NCBI GenBank assembly: GCA_964402505.1
Contig: CAYOCP010000015.1
Location: 1-64,000, forward strand
DNA: 64,000 nt
Direction: 5' to 3'
Origin: SLRI01 sp964402505
Lineage (GTDB): Bacteria > Pseudomonadota > Alphaproteobacteria > Geminicoccales > Geminicoccaceae
Part shown: in pieces, positions 23,192 through 32,057 of the stretch
How the letters are laid out: every line of letters starts with the position of its first letter
Numbering within the stretch: the stretch's first letter is position 1
Position numbers and translations under genes: made by a program
The notes under the pieces: model-generated
The model's input: the letters and a program-made list of their open reading frames with translations, nothing else
The model's database searches: none
Told to the model about the DNA's origin: nothing

Positions 23192-24040
23192 TCAACGATA
23201 GCCGAAGGCGGAATCGAGGCGCTCGGCGATCAGGCGGTCGAGCTCCTGCACGGTCTCGGGCCGCAGCGCCTCGCGATAGCCGCCGATCCGGCCTTTGCGG
23301 ACCTTGGCACTTTCCGCGTCGTCGCTCCGCTTTCGGCCGAGGCGGTCGGAATGGAAGAAGCCCTCGAGCTCCTTTTGCCGCAGGCTCGCGAAGGAGGCGA
23401 AGCGGACCGTCTCGGCCACGTCGGCCGGATCGGCGGGCTCGCCCAGGAAGGCCAGAAGGGCGGCGAAGGTCTTCCCGGTGTCGGCGTGGAGATCCTCGTA
23501 GCGCAGGAGATGGGCGTTCGGCAGCCTTTGCCGTTCGCTGGCCCAGCGATTGAAATAGGCGATCACCCGGCTGGTGCCGAAGTCGGGGTCGAGCACGAAG
23601 CTGTCGATGTCGAGGCTGCGGGCGGCTTGCGGGATCTTCTTGCGGCGCAGCTCGCGCTCGCTCGCCCGGCTCTTGACGTGGAAATGGAGCGAGACGGCGA
23701 CGTCGCGCGGGTCGCGGACGAGGAAGACCACCTTCTGGCGCGGCGTCGCCTCGACCTTTGGCCGGCCCAGCTCGGGATAGGGAAAGCGGGTGTCGGGAGC
23801 GAAGAAGATCCTGGGAACCTCGGCCACCAGGCGGTGGAAGTTGTCGCCGTCGATCAGCTCCTTGGGCGAGAGGCCGAAGCGGCGGCTGTAGAAGTTCGAA
23901 AGGAGCACGCGAAGCCAGGTGCGGCCGCTCTTGGTGAAGGAGACGACCAGAACGTCGGCCGCGGCGAAGCTCCGCACCCGCTCGGCGATGAGCTGGCGAT
24001 CCTTCAGCGTCAGCCACCAGTCGCGCCATTGCGCCCGCAT
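23192..24040 (-). CDS. Sulfotransferase domain protein
   Basis: 282 residues. Cytosolic-type sulfotransferase signatures: the 5'-phosphosulfate loop FTKSGRTWL (residues 35-43) and the 3'-phosphate site VRDPRDVAVS (108-117), followed by LRYEDL and a C-terminal KGRIGGYREAL segment like the KxGxxGxWK PAPS loop. It transfers sulfate from PAPS to a hydroxyl on a small molecule, sugar or lipid. The gene starts 12 bases after the methyltransferase gene ends. No signal peptide, so cytoplasmic. Together with the neighbouring methyltransferase and the divergent glycosyltransferase-like gene it suggests decoration of a glycan or lipid. Confidence 0.93.
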   Translation of the reverse strand: MRAQWRDWWLTLKDRQLIAERVRSFAAADVLVVSFTKSGRTWLRVLLSNFYSRRFGLSPKELIDGDNFHRLVAEVPRIFFAPDTRFPYPELGRPKVEATPRQKVVFLVRDPRDVAVSLHFHVKSRASERELRRKKIPQAARSLDIDSFVLDPDFGTSRVIAYFNRWASERQRLPNAHLLRYEDLHADTGKTFAALLAFLGEPADPADVAETVRFASFASLRQKELEGFFHSDRLGRKRSDDAESAKVRKGRIGGYREALRPETVQELDRLIAERLDSAFGYR

Positions 24041-24052
24041 CGCCGATGCCGC

Positions 24053-24979
24053 TCAGCCGCGCTTCTCGGCGAGGACGGCGGCGGCCTTGAGGAAGAGCTC
24101 CTGCGGGAAATCGGACGCGCCCCACAAGGGCTCGAGAGCGAAGGCCCGAAGCCCGTCGATGCTGCCCTTGAAGTAGTTGCGACGCTCGACGTAGAGGCGT
24201 GACCATCCGGTGTTGACGTCAAAGAAGGGCTCGATGTTGAAGCTGTGGCCGGCCGTGACGCGGGCCATCTCGGCCAGGGCTCGCTCGCGGATCTGCTCCA
24301 TCTGCTCGAGCGCCAGGACGGTCTGCACGAGATCGAAGCCGCCATCGGCGAAGGGCAGCTCGGCCGCCGAGCCGCGCTCGAAGCGGATGCGCCTGAAGCC
24401 CTCGAGGTCGGGCAAGGGCTCGGGCGCGAATGCCTGGAGGAAGTCGGGCAGCGTGGCGTGGCGCTCCTGCAGGCTCCTGGCCGCCCGGTGCCCCGCCTCC
24501 GTCAGCTCGAGCCCGGTGAAGGCGATGTCGGGGAAGCGGCAGGCGAGCAGGATGAGGTTGATGCCGTTGCCGCAGCCGATCTCGAGCACGGTTCTCGGCC
24601 GGATGAGCTCGATGGCGCGGATCAGCATGAGCTGGCGGAAGCGGGTGCCGCCGACATCGCTCGCGAAGAAGCGGCGGTCCCGCCAGAGCCAGGGGATGAA
24701 GTCGTCCTTGGGAAAGCGGTCGAGGCTGTAGCGGTCGTATTCGGTGCCCGACCAGGATTTCTCGTACTCGTCGAGGATCACCTGCTGGCTGCGCTCGTCG
24801 CCGGTCAGCCGGCGGCGGAGCCAATTCTTCAAGAGCTTCGACTTGCGCCGGCGGGCCTCGGCTTTCCATGCCCTCTCGCCGCCGCCGGCTCGGGTGAACG
24901 GCTCGAAGAGCTGCCAAAGGCGCGAGTCGTCGATGCCGAGCGGACTCGCCGCTAATGGCGTGAGCTGCATGAAGGCCAA
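24053..24979 (-). CDS. SAM-dependent methyltransferase (possibly acting with the sulfotransferase)
   Basis: 308 residues. Motif I VLEIGCGNG (131-139), acidic residue at the end of strand 2 in FTGLELTEAG, and a motif near FADGGFDLVQTVLALEQM place it among class I methyltransferases. The 120 residues before the Rossmann part are charged and helical, with LLKNWLRRRLTGDE and EYEKSWSGTEYDRYSLDRFP, and do not match a domain I know. First gene of a four-gene minus-strand unit (methyltransferase, sulfotransferase, cupin, antiporter), divergent from the glycosyltransferase-like gene across 171 bases. Substrate unknown. Confidence 0.88.
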   Translation of the reverse strand: MAFMQLTPLAASPLGIDDSRLWQLFEPFTRAGGGERAWKAEARRRKSKLLKNWLRRRLTGDERSQQVILDEYEKSWSGTEYDRYSLDRFPKDDFIPWLWRDRRFFASDVGGTRFRQLMLIRAIELIRPRTVLEIGCGNGINLILLACRFPDIAFTGLELTEAGHRAARSLQERHATLPDFLQAFAPEPLPDLEGFRRIRFERGSAAELPFADGGFDLVQTVLALEQMEQIRERALAEMARVTAGHSFNIEPFFDVNTGWSRLYVERRNYFKGSIDGLRAFALEPLWGASDFPQELFLKAAAVLAEKRG

Positions 24980-25150
24980 TCTCCAGCACAGGCGGGTGCG
25001 GCCGGGCTTCGGCCATGGCGGTTGGTATCGTCCCCGTGACCCGAGCGCAATGCCGCCCTGGCGGGGCCGCCGGTGTCCCGCTTGCCGGCCCGGCGGCTTC
25101 TCTGCTATCGGCGATCATTGCCCCAACGAGACCAGAAGCGGGGACCTCCC

Positions 25151-26128
25151 TTGATCACGCAAAGCGCCCAGCCGGCCCCGACCAAGCCCACCGTCTTCAT
25201 CCACACCAACCACCGTCAGTGGGTGGGAGCCCTGGTGTCGGCCTACTCGCTCAAGCGCAACGCCGCCGACCTGGAGGCGTTCGACGTGCGCTACCTGCAC
25301 ACCAGGGACTTTCCGGCGCTGCTGGGCCGCGAGGGCCAGCTCTACCTTCGCGGCGGACGCGAGGTGCCCTGGCGCAACGACGATCTTCAGTCGTTCACCC
25401 CGCTCCGCTTCGCGCCGCCCGAGATGATGGGCTATCGCGACCGGGCGCTGGTGATCGATCCGGACGTCTTCGCCGTGGGCGATGTCACGGAGCTCCTCGC
25501 GCGCGACATGCAGGGCAAGGCGCTGATGTGCCGGCCGCGTCCCCTGCGTCGCGACGGCAAGATCGGCGATCTCGCGACCAGCGTCATGCTGATGGACTGC
25601 GCCAGGCTGACCCACTGGCGGCTGGAGCGGGATTTCGGCGAGCTCTTCAGCAAGAAGCGCGACTACGCGAAGTGGATAGCGCTCAAGCTCGAGCCGGAGG
25701 AGTCGATCGGCTTCTTCGAGAACGAATGGAACGATTTCGACCGGCTGACGGCGAGCACCAAGCTCCTGCACAACACGAAGCGGCAGACCCAGCCCTGGAA
25801 GACGGGGCTGCCGCAGGATTTCGTCATGGCCGACAAGTTCCGCTGGTTCCCGCCCAAGGGCTGGCTGCGCCGCGGCCGGCAGCTGCTCTTCGGCTATCAC
25901 GACTATGGCGGAGCGTATCAGAAGCATCCCGATCCGAACCAGGAGAACTTCTTCTTCGGCCTGGTCAAGGAATGTCTCGCCAAAGGCCAGTTCGACGAGG
26001 CGCTCTTGCGCGAGGAGATGGCGAAGAACCACATCCGCCACGACGCGCTCGAGGTCCTGGCGCGCGTGCCGGACCTCGCGAGCTGGTTTCCGGAGCGTCT
26101 GCCGGCGGCGGAACGCCTGGCGGCGTGA
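25151..26128 (+). CDS. Glycosyltransferase-like protein (GT-A-like)
   Basis: 325 residues from a TTG at 25151; an upstream ATG at 25073 would add 26 residues that look non-coding, so the TTG is preferred. The start PTVFIHTNHRQWVGALVSAYSLKRNAADLEAFDVRYLHT resembles GT8-type glycosyltransferases, and ALVIDPDVFAVGDVTELL could be the DxD-containing nucleotide-sugar/metal site (D-P-D). Later parts hold ENEWNDFDRLTASTKLLHNTKRQTQPWKTG, typical of hexosyltransferases that keep an HNxxxQPW-like block. No signal or membrane segment. Its stop overlaps the patatin start (GTGA), so the two are coupled. Sugar donor and acceptor are unknown. Confidence 0.75.
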   Translation: MITQSAQPAPTKPTVFIHTNHRQWVGALVSAYSLKRNAADLEAFDVRYLHTRDFPALLGREGQLYLRGGREVPWRNDDLQSFTPLRFAPPEMMGYRDRALVIDPDVFAVGDVTELLARDMQGKALMCRPRPLRRDGKIGDLATSVMLMDCARLTHWRLERDFGELFSKKRDYAKWIALKLEPEESIGFFENEWNDFDRLTASTKLLHNTKRQTQPWKTGLPQDFVMADKFRWFPPKGWLRRGRQLLFGYHDYGGAYQKHPDPNQENFFFGLVKECLAKGQFDEALLREEMAKNHIRHDALEVLARVPDLASWFPERLPAAERLAA

Positions 26129-27186
26129 CGGAGACCGGTCCGGCGCGGCCGACGCCGCCGGCGGACGGCAGGAAGCGGCTCAATCTCGGCCTGCAGGGCG
26201 GCGGCTCGCACGGCGCCTTCACCTGGGGGGTGCTCGACCGGCTGCTCGAGGTGGAGACGCTCGAGCTGGTCGGCATCAGCGGCACCAGCGCCGGGGCCAT
26301 GAACGCGGCGGTTCTGGCCTATGGCCTCGCCGTGGGCGGAAAGGCGGGGGCGCGTGCCAGCCTCGCCGAGTTCTGGGGGCGGATCGCGGCCGCAGCCAGG
26401 CTCTCGCCCCTGCAGCCGAGCCCGCTCGATCGATGGCTCGGGATGGGCAACATGGATCTCTCGCCGGGCTGGATCGCGCTCGACAACCTGGCGCGGCTGG
26501 CCTCGCCCTACGAGCTCAACCCCCTGAACATCAATCCCCTGAAGGACGTGCTCCTGGAAGTGGTCGATTTCGGCGCGCTCCGCCGGGCCTGCGTCACCGA
26601 GCGGGTGCTGCTCTTCCTCTGCGCCACCAATGTGGGGACGGGGCGGATCAAGATCTTCGAGGGCGAGGAGATCGGTCTCGATGCGGTGCTGGCCTCCGCC
26701 TGCCTCCCCTGGCTCTTCCACGCGGTGGAGATCGAGGGGCAGCATTACTGGGACGGCGGCTACTCCGGCAACCCGCCGATCTATCCTTTGATCTACGGCA
26801 CCGACTGCGAGGACGTGCTGATCGTCCAGATCAATCCGATCAACAGCCAGGACGTGCCCCGGACCGCCCCCGAGATCATCGACCGGGTCAACGAGCTCTC
26901 GTTCAACTCGACGCTGATGCGCGAGATGCGGGCCATCCATTTCGTCACCAAGCTGCTCGACCAGCAGCGGGTCGAGCGGGGCCGCTACAAGCGCCTCAAC
27001 ATCCACACGATCGATGCGGAAAGGGAGCTCGCCCGGCTCGGCGCATCCTCCAAGCTGAACGCCGACAAGGTCTTTCTCGACTGGCTCTTCGAGCTCGGCC
27101 GCGAGCGCTGCGGCCGCTTCCTCGACGCGCATTACGACAAGATCGGTGTCGAGAGCTCGACGGATGTCGTGAGGACGTTTCTTTAA
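26125..27186 (+). CDS. Patatin-like phospholipase
   Basis: 353 residues from a GTG that overlaps the previous stop. Patatin catalytic dyad: oxyanion loop LQGGGSHGAF (about 23-32), nucleophile elbow GTSAG with Ser55, and Asp210 in DGGYSGNPP. The family hydrolyses acyl esters in phospholipids. The spacing after the nucleophile (AAVLAYGLA) and the C-terminal RELARLGASSKLNADKVFLDWLFELGRERC fit the common proteobacterial group once called RssA-like/alpha-beta hydrolase esterases. It has no secretion signal, so it should act on inner-membrane lipids from the cytoplasm. Coupling to a glycosyltransferase-like gene suggests a shared lipid-linked substrate; that is inference. Confidence 0.93.
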   Translation: MTETGPARPTPPADGRKRLNLGLQGGGSHGAFTWGVLDRLLEVETLELVGISGTSAGAMNAAVLAYGLAVGGKAGARASLAEFWGRIAAAARLSPLQPSPLDRWLGMGNMDLSPGWIALDNLARLASPYELNPLNINPLKDVLLEVVDFGALRRACVTERVLLFLCATNVGTGRIKIFEGEEIGLDAVLASACLPWLFHAVEIEGQHYWDGGYSGNPPIYPLIYGTDCEDVLIVQINPINSQDVPRTAPEIIDRVNELSFNSTLMREMRAIHFVTKLLDQQRVERGRYKRLNIHTIDAERELARLGASSKLNADKVFLDWLFELGRERCGRFLDAHYDKIGVESSTDVVRTFL

Positions 27187-27203
27187 TCCGACCAGACGCC
27201 GGC

Positions 27204-30200
27204 TCAGGTCATCAGTGTCGCTTCTCGATCCGCGGCGGAGCGTGCGGCGCGGCGTTCGCGGGCCTCGAACCAGGTGCAGTAGAGGGTGGGGAGGAAGATC
27301 AGGGTCAGGAGGGTGCCGACCATGAGGCCGCCCATGATGGCGACGGCCATGGGCCCCCAGAAGACCGTGAAGGCGATCGGCAGCATGCCGAGCACGGTCG
27401 AGAGGGCGGTCAGCATGATCGGGCGGAAGCGCGAGCTGCTGGCGTCGAGGACGGCGGTGCGGATGGGCTTGCCGGCGGCGCGCTCGGAGTCGATCTGGCC
27501 GATGAGGATGACGGCATTCTTCGTGATGATGCCGAAGAGGGCGAGGATGCCGAGGATGGCGACGAAGCCCATCGGCCGGCCGGAGCCGAGCAGCGCTGCC
27601 ACGACGCCGATCAGGCCGAGCGGGGCGACGCTGAGGGCCATGAGGAGGCGCTGGAAGCTTCGGAGCTGGAACATGAGCACGGCCAGGGTGATGAGGATCA
27701 TGGCCGGCACGACGGCGGCGACGGAGGCCTGGGACTGCGCACTTTCCTCGACGGTGCCGCCGACCTCGATGCGATAGCCTCGCGGCAGGGTTTGGACGAG
27801 CGCGTCGATCGCGGGCTCGAGCTGCCGGACGGCCGCGGCCGGCAGGACGCCGGGCCGGAGATCGGCCTGGACGGTCAGGGTCGGCACCCGGTCGCGGCGC
27901 CAGACGAGCGGCAGGTCCTGGGTGTAGGTGAGGCGCACGAGCTGGCCGAGCGGCACGGCGCGGCCGCTCGGCAGCGGCACCTGGACCGTGTTCAGGTCGC
28001 TGAGCGAGACACGCTCCTGGCTGACCGCCCGGGCGATCACGTCGATCAGGTAGATGCCGTCGCGGACCTGCGTCACCCTGGCGCCGGAGATCATGATGTT
28101 CAGGATCTGCGCGATGTCGGCCGAGGTCAGGTTGAGCCTCCTGGCCTCGTCCTGATCGACGTCGATGCGCAGCTGGCGGACCGGCTCGATCCAGTCGAAG
28201 CCGGTCTGCAGGGTCTCCGGGTCGGCCGAGACGACCTCCGCGAGCTCGAACGCGATGCGGCGCAGCTCCCGGGGATCGGCGCCCATGACCCGGTATTGCA
28301 GCGGCCAGCCGACCGGGGGGCCGAGCTCGAGCGGCGAGAGGCGGGCGACCACGCTCGGGAATTCCTCGGTCAGCACCCGCTCGAGGCGGTGCTGCAGCCG
28401 CTCGCGGGCGGCGACGTCCGTGGCGACGATCACCGCCTGGGCGAAGAACTCGTTGGCGAGCTGGACGTCGAGCGGCAGGTAGAAGCGGATCGCGCCCCGG
28501 CCGACATAGGTGCTCCAGCGGGCGACGTCGGGATCACCCTCGAGCACGGCGTCGAAACGCTCCGCCACGTCCTCGGTGGCGTAGATGGATGCGCTCTGCG
28601 GCAGGCGGAGATCGACCAGGAGCTCGGGCCGGTCGGAGGACGGGAAGAACTGCTGCGGGATCAGCGGAAAGGCGAGGACGGCGAGGACGAAGGCGGCGAT
28701 CGTGGCTCCCAGGGTCAGCCAGCGGGCGCGCAGCGCGCCCTCGAGCAGCGAGCGGAAGGTGCGGGCGACCAAGGGCTCTTTCGCGCCTCGCGGTCGCGGC
28801 TTCGGCGTCTTCAGGATGGCCGTGTTCAGGATCGGCGTGAAGACCAGGGCCACGAGCCAGGAGACCAGAAGGGCGATGGTCACCACGGCGAAGAGGGAGA
28901 AGGTGTACTCGCCGGCCGAGCTTCGGGCGAAGCCGACCGGCACGAACCCGGCGATGGTGACGAGCGTGCCGGCGAGCATCGGGAAGGCGTACTGGACGAA
29001 GGGGTAGGCGGCGGCGGTCGCCTTGTCGTCGCCGGCCTCGAGGCGGTTGAGGGTGGCGTCCGTCGTGGTCATGGCGTCGTCGACCAGAAGGGCCAGGGCG
29101 ATGATCAGGGCCCCGAGCGAGATGCGCTGCATGTCGATGCCGAAAGCCAGCATGAGGGCCAGCGTCACGGCGAGGGTGATCGGGATCGCCAGGGCGACGA
29201 CGAGACCCGGGCGGACGCCGAGGCTGACGAAGCTCATGGCGAGGATGATGGCGATCGCCTGCCAGAGCGATTCCATGAACTCGCCGATGGCCTGGTCGAC
29301 CACCACCGGCTGGTCGGCGACCAGATGCGGCTCGATGCCGAGCGGAAGGTCGGCGGTCAGGCGGGTCATGGCGGCGCGGATGTTGTCGCCGAGCGCCAGG
29401 ATGTCGCCGCCGCCATGCATGGCGATGGCGAGGCCGATCGCCGGCTCGCCGTCGACGCGGAGCATCGGCTGCGGCGGGTCGGCGAAGCCGCGATGCACCT
29501 CGGCCACGTCGCGCAGCGGCAGCACGCGCCCGTCGCCGGCGACGAAGTTGACATCGAGGATGTCCTGAATATTGGAGAAGGCGCCCGAGACGCGCAGCGT
29601 GACGGTATCGTCGCCGGTGACGATCTCGCCGGCCGGGCGGACCGCGTTCTGGGCGGCGAGCGCTGCGAGCAGGCTGCCCCGGTCGACACCGAGCGTGGCG
29701 AGCTGCTGCATCGAGAACTCGACGTAGATCACCTCGTCCTGGGCTCCCAGGAGCTCGACCATCGAGACGTCCGGCACCTGCAGGAGCTCGGAGCGGATGT
29801 CCTCCACGTGGTCGCGCAGCTCGCGGTGGGTGAAGCCATCGGCGGTGAAGCCGTAGATGATGCCGAAGACGTCGCCGAAGCGGTCGTTGAAGAAGGGGCC
29901 GCGCACGCCTTCCGGCATGGTGCGCCAGATGTCGGCGACGTCGTTGCGCACCCGCTGCCAGGCAGCCGGCACCTCGGCGGTGGCGACGGAATTCACGAGG
30001 TCGACGAAGACCGTCGTCACCCCGTCGCGGGTGTAGCTGCGGAGCGTGTCGACGCCTTCCATCTCCTGCAGCTTGCGCTCGATCCGCTCGGTCACCTGGT
30101 TCACGGTCTCGTCGAGCGTGGCGCCCGGCCAATGGGCCTGGACGACCATGGTGCGGATGGTGAAGGGCGGGTCCTCGTTGCGGCCGAGCTCGACGAAGGC

Positions 30201-30290
30201 GAAGAGCCCGCCGAGCACGGCGAGGAGCATCAGGAAGACCACGAGTGGGCGGTTCGCGAGCGCCCAGCCGGATAGGTTGGGTCGCTTCAA
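27204..30290 (-). CDS. RND efflux pump permease (AcrB/MexF-like)
   Basis: 1028 residues from a TTG start that overlaps the adaptor stop (TTGA), chosen because the conserved first membrane helix (WALANRPLVVFLMLLAVLGGLFAF) follows at once. Twelve membrane segments in two repeats, two large periplasmic loops, and the paired aspartates of the proton path in LLVDDAMTTTDATLNRLEAG. It belongs to the group with short N-termini (NRPLV, EDPPFTIRTMVV) that resembles VexF/MdtB-type heavy exporters. It exports drugs or other amphiphiles together with the adaptor gene just upstream; no outer-membrane channel gene is in the window. Converges on the patatin gene, 17 bases apart. Confidence 0.95.
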   Translation of the reverse strand: MKRPNLSGWALANRPLVVFLMLLAVLGGLFAFVELGRNEDPPFTIRTMVVQAHWPGATLDETVNQVTERIERKLQEMEGVDTLRSYTRDGVTTVFVDLVNSVATAEVPAAWQRVRNDVADIWRTMPEGVRGPFFNDRFGDVFGIIYGFTADGFTHRELRDHVEDIRSELLQVPDVSMVELLGAQDEVIYVEFSMQQLATLGVDRGSLLAALAAQNAVRPAGEIVTGDDTVTLRVSGAFSNIQDILDVNFVAGDGRVLPLRDVAEVHRGFADPPQPMLRVDGEPAIGLAIAMHGGGDILALGDNIRAAMTRLTADLPLGIEPHLVADQPVVVDQAIGEFMESLWQAIAIILAMSFVSLGVRPGLVVALAIPITLAVTLALMLAFGIDMQRISLGALIIALALLVDDAMTTTDATLNRLEAGDDKATAAAYPFVQYAFPMLAGTLVTIAGFVPVGFARSSAGEYTFSLFAVVTIALLVSWLVALVFTPILNTAILKTPKPRPRGAKEPLVARTFRSLLEGALRARWLTLGATIAAFVLAVLAFPLIPQQFFPSSDRPELLVDLRLPQSASIYATEDVAERFDAVLEGDPDVARWSTYVGRGAIRFYLPLDVQLANEFFAQAVIVATDVAARERLQHRLERVLTEEFPSVVARLSPLELGPPVGWPLQYRVMGADPRELRRIAFELAEVVSADPETLQTGFDWIEPVRQLRIDVDQDEARRLNLTSADIAQILNIMISGARVTQVRDGIYLIDVIARAVSQERVSLSDLNTVQVPLPSGRAVPLGQLVRLTYTQDLPLVWRRDRVPTLTVQADLRPGVLPAAAVRQLEPAIDALVQTLPRGYRIEVGGTVEESAQSQASVAAVVPAMILITLAVLMFQLRSFQRLLMALSVAPLGLIGVVAALLGSGRPMGFVAILGILALFGIITKNAVILIGQIDSERAAGKPIRTAVLDASSSRFRPIMLTALSTVLGMLPIAFTVFWGPMAVAIMGGLMVGTLLTLIFLPTLYCTWFEARERRAARSAADREATLMT

Positions 30291-31378
30291 GGCCGGGGGT
30301 CCAGCAGGCGAACCTCCTGGCCCGGATGCAGCGCCTGGACGCCGGCAACGACGATCACCTCGCCGGGCTCGAGGCCGCCCTGGACGGCGATCTTGGCGGG
30401 CCCGAACGACGCCACCTCGATGGTCCGCAGGCTCACGGTGTGGCTCGCCGGGTCGACCACCCATACGGCCGGCTCGTCGCCGGTGCTGGTGAGCGCCGTG
30501 GCCGGAATCTGGATGGCGTCGCCGGCCTCGAGGTCCATGCGGCCGGTCACGGTGGCGCCCAGGCGCATCGCCTCCGGCGGATCGATGATCCCGACCTTGA
30601 CCTCGAAGGTGCGGGTCACCGGATCGGCGCGCGGCGCCACCTCGCGGACGCGGCCGGTCGCGGTGATGCTCCGATCATCGGTGAGGACGATGGCGACGGT
30701 CGGATCGGCGGGCGCCGTGCGCAGCACCTGGGCCGGCACGTCGAAGACGGCGTCCCGCCCGCCCTCGCGGGCGAGCCGGACGATCATCTGGCCCGCCTGC
30801 ACGACCTCGCCGGGCTCGGCGCCGATATCGGTCACGACCCCCTCCGCGTCGGCCTCGAGCAGGGTGAAGGCCACCTGGTCGAGGGCGAAGCGGCGCTGGG
30901 CCTCGGCCGCCTCGACCTGCGAGCGGGCCGACTGGTAGGCCTGCCGGGCATCGTCGTAGACCGCACGCGCCGCGAAGCCCCGATCCATCAGGTGCTGCTG
31001 GCGCTGGAAGTGGTTGCGGGCCTGAACGAGCTGGCCGTCGGCAGCAGCGAGGTTGGCCTCGGCGGCGCGGAGCGCGTTCTCCTCGTTGCGCGCATCGAGC
31101 CGGGCGACGACCTGGCCGGGCTCGACGGTGTCGCCCCGCTCGACATCCCGCTCGACCATTCGTCCACCGATGCGAAAGGCGAGCGCTGCCGAATCGGCGG
31201 CCTCGACGGTGCCGGTGAGCACCACCGCACCCGAAGCCTCGCGCGGCTCGACCGTCTGGGTGCGAACCGGGCGGAGCACGGGCTCGGCATCCTCTTGTGC
31301 GCTCTGCTCACCATCGCAGGCGGCGAGGGCCAGGGCGGGAAGGATGACGAGCATCAGGCGCATGGCCGAGTATGGCAT
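30287..31378 (-). CDS. RND efflux periplasmic adaptor lipoprotein
   Basis: About 363 residues, with starts possible at 31390 (GTG), 31378 (ATG) and 31363 (ATG); 31378 is listed. All give a lipoprotein signal with lipobox LALAAC before DGEQS. Membrane-fusion-protein architecture: beta/lipoyl part (GGRMVERDVERGDTVEPGQVVARLDARN), a helical hairpin (AEANLAAADGQLVQARNHFQRQQHL ... YQSARSQVEAAEAQRRFALDQVAF), the second lipoyl half (GVVTDIGAEPGEVVQAGQMIVRLA) and the barrel and membrane-proximal domains. It links the RND pump to an outer-membrane channel. Its stop overlaps the pump start by four bases, so they are made in one transcript. Confidence 0.94.
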   Translation of the reverse strand: MPYSAMRLMLVILPALALAACDGEQSAQEDAEPVLRPVRTQTVEPREASGAVVLTGTVEAADSAALAFRIGGRMVERDVERGDTVEPGQVVARLDARNEENALRAAEANLAAADGQLVQARNHFQRQQHLMDRGFAARAVYDDARQAYQSARSQVEAAEAQRRFALDQVAFTLLEADAEGVVTDIGAEPGEVVQAGQMIVRLAREGGRDAVFDVPAQVLRTAPADPTVAIVLTDDRSITATGRVREVAPRADPVTRTFEVKVGIIDPPEAMRLGATVTGRMDLEAGDAIQIPATALTSTGDEPAVWVVDPASHTVSLRTIEVASFGPAKIAVQGGLEPGEVIVVAGVQALHPGQEVRLLDPRP

Positions 31379-31395
31379 GTCGCGTCTCACGCCGA

Positions 31396-31435
31396 CCGGG
31401 GAAGGGAAGCAGCGCCGGAGCGGCTCCCTCCCCGG
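31396..31435 (-). repeat. Stable hairpin between the DUF1269 and adaptor genes
   Basis: CCGGGGA at 31396-31402, a one-base bulge and GGGA pair with TCCCTCCCCGG at 31425-31435. It lies downstream of the DUF1269 gene and upstream of the adaptor gene on the minus strand. No U-run follows, so it is at best a weak terminator or an RNA-stabilising structure. Confidence 0.35.
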
Positions 31436-31469
31436 ACAGAGGGGCCGCGCCGACCCAGGGGGCGGAGGG

Positions 31470-31991
31470 TCAGCCCCGGGCCGGGGCAGCGTCCTGGATG
31501 GCGACCTGCGCTTCCTGCAGGGCGGCCCGGAGCTGGGCCTCCTTGGCGTCGTCGTAGGAGCTGCGCAGGATCTTGCCGCCGCTGCCCTTGAGCTCCGCCA
31601 GGACCTTGTCGGTCGTCATCTTGCGGATCAGGAGGAAGAGGGCGGCGTTGCCGGAATGGAGCGTCTGCGCCGCTTCCTTCATGAACTGGTCGTTGATGCC
31701 GAAATCGGCGAGCTTGCCGCCGAGCGCTCCGCCGGCAGCACCGATGGCGGCACCGGCGAGCGGCATCATGAAGAGGAGGCCGATGAGCGAGCCCCAGAGC
31801 ACGCCGCCGAGCGCTCCCGACTTGACCGGGCTGATGAGCTGCTTGAGCTTGACGGTGCCGTCAGGCTTCTTGATCGCGACGACGGCATCGCCGAGCTCGA
31901 TCAGATATTCCTTCTGCAGCCCGAGCAGCTTCTGCCGGACCTCCTCGGCCCGCTCCTCGGTCGGGTATTCGATGACCAGCAAGTCCGCCAT
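31470..31991 (-). CDS. DUF1269 membrane protein
   Basis: 173 residues. The pattern is that of DUF1269: MADLLVIEYPTEERAEEVRQKLLGLQKEYLIELGDAVVAIKKPDGTVKLKQL, then a Gly/Ala-rich membrane hairpin (about 60-90: GGVLWGSLIGLLFMMPLAGAAIGAAGGALGGKL), then SALFLLIRKMTTDKVLAEL. The Gly-rich stretch resembles glycine-zipper segments. Function is not established. It precedes the efflux operon on the same strand but is separated by 91 bases and a hairpin, so it may be its own unit. Confidence 0.92.
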   Translation of the reverse strand: MADLLVIEYPTEERAEEVRQKLLGLQKEYLIELGDAVVAIKKPDGTVKLKQLISPVKSGALGGVLWGSLIGLLFMMPLAGAAIGAAGGALGGKLADFGINDQFMKEAAQTLHSGNAALFLLIRKMTTDKVLAELKGSGGKILRSSYDDAKEAQLRAALQEAQVAIQDAAPARG

Positions 31992-32057
31992 GGCGTGTCG
32001 TTCCCCCTTCAGGTGGCGCGTATGTGCTTGTAGCAGCGGTCGATGGCGCCCGCCACA

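Noticed and set aside
25905..30275. A plus-strand open frame of more than 1400 codons opposite the RND pump
   Set aside because: Its translation is a low-complexity Glu/Gly/Asp/Arg string with no domain or membrane helix, while the minus strand encodes a complete RND permease.
30287..31391. Outer-membrane channel for the RND pump nearby
   Set aside because: No TolC-like gene lies on either side of the adaptor/pump pair in this window.
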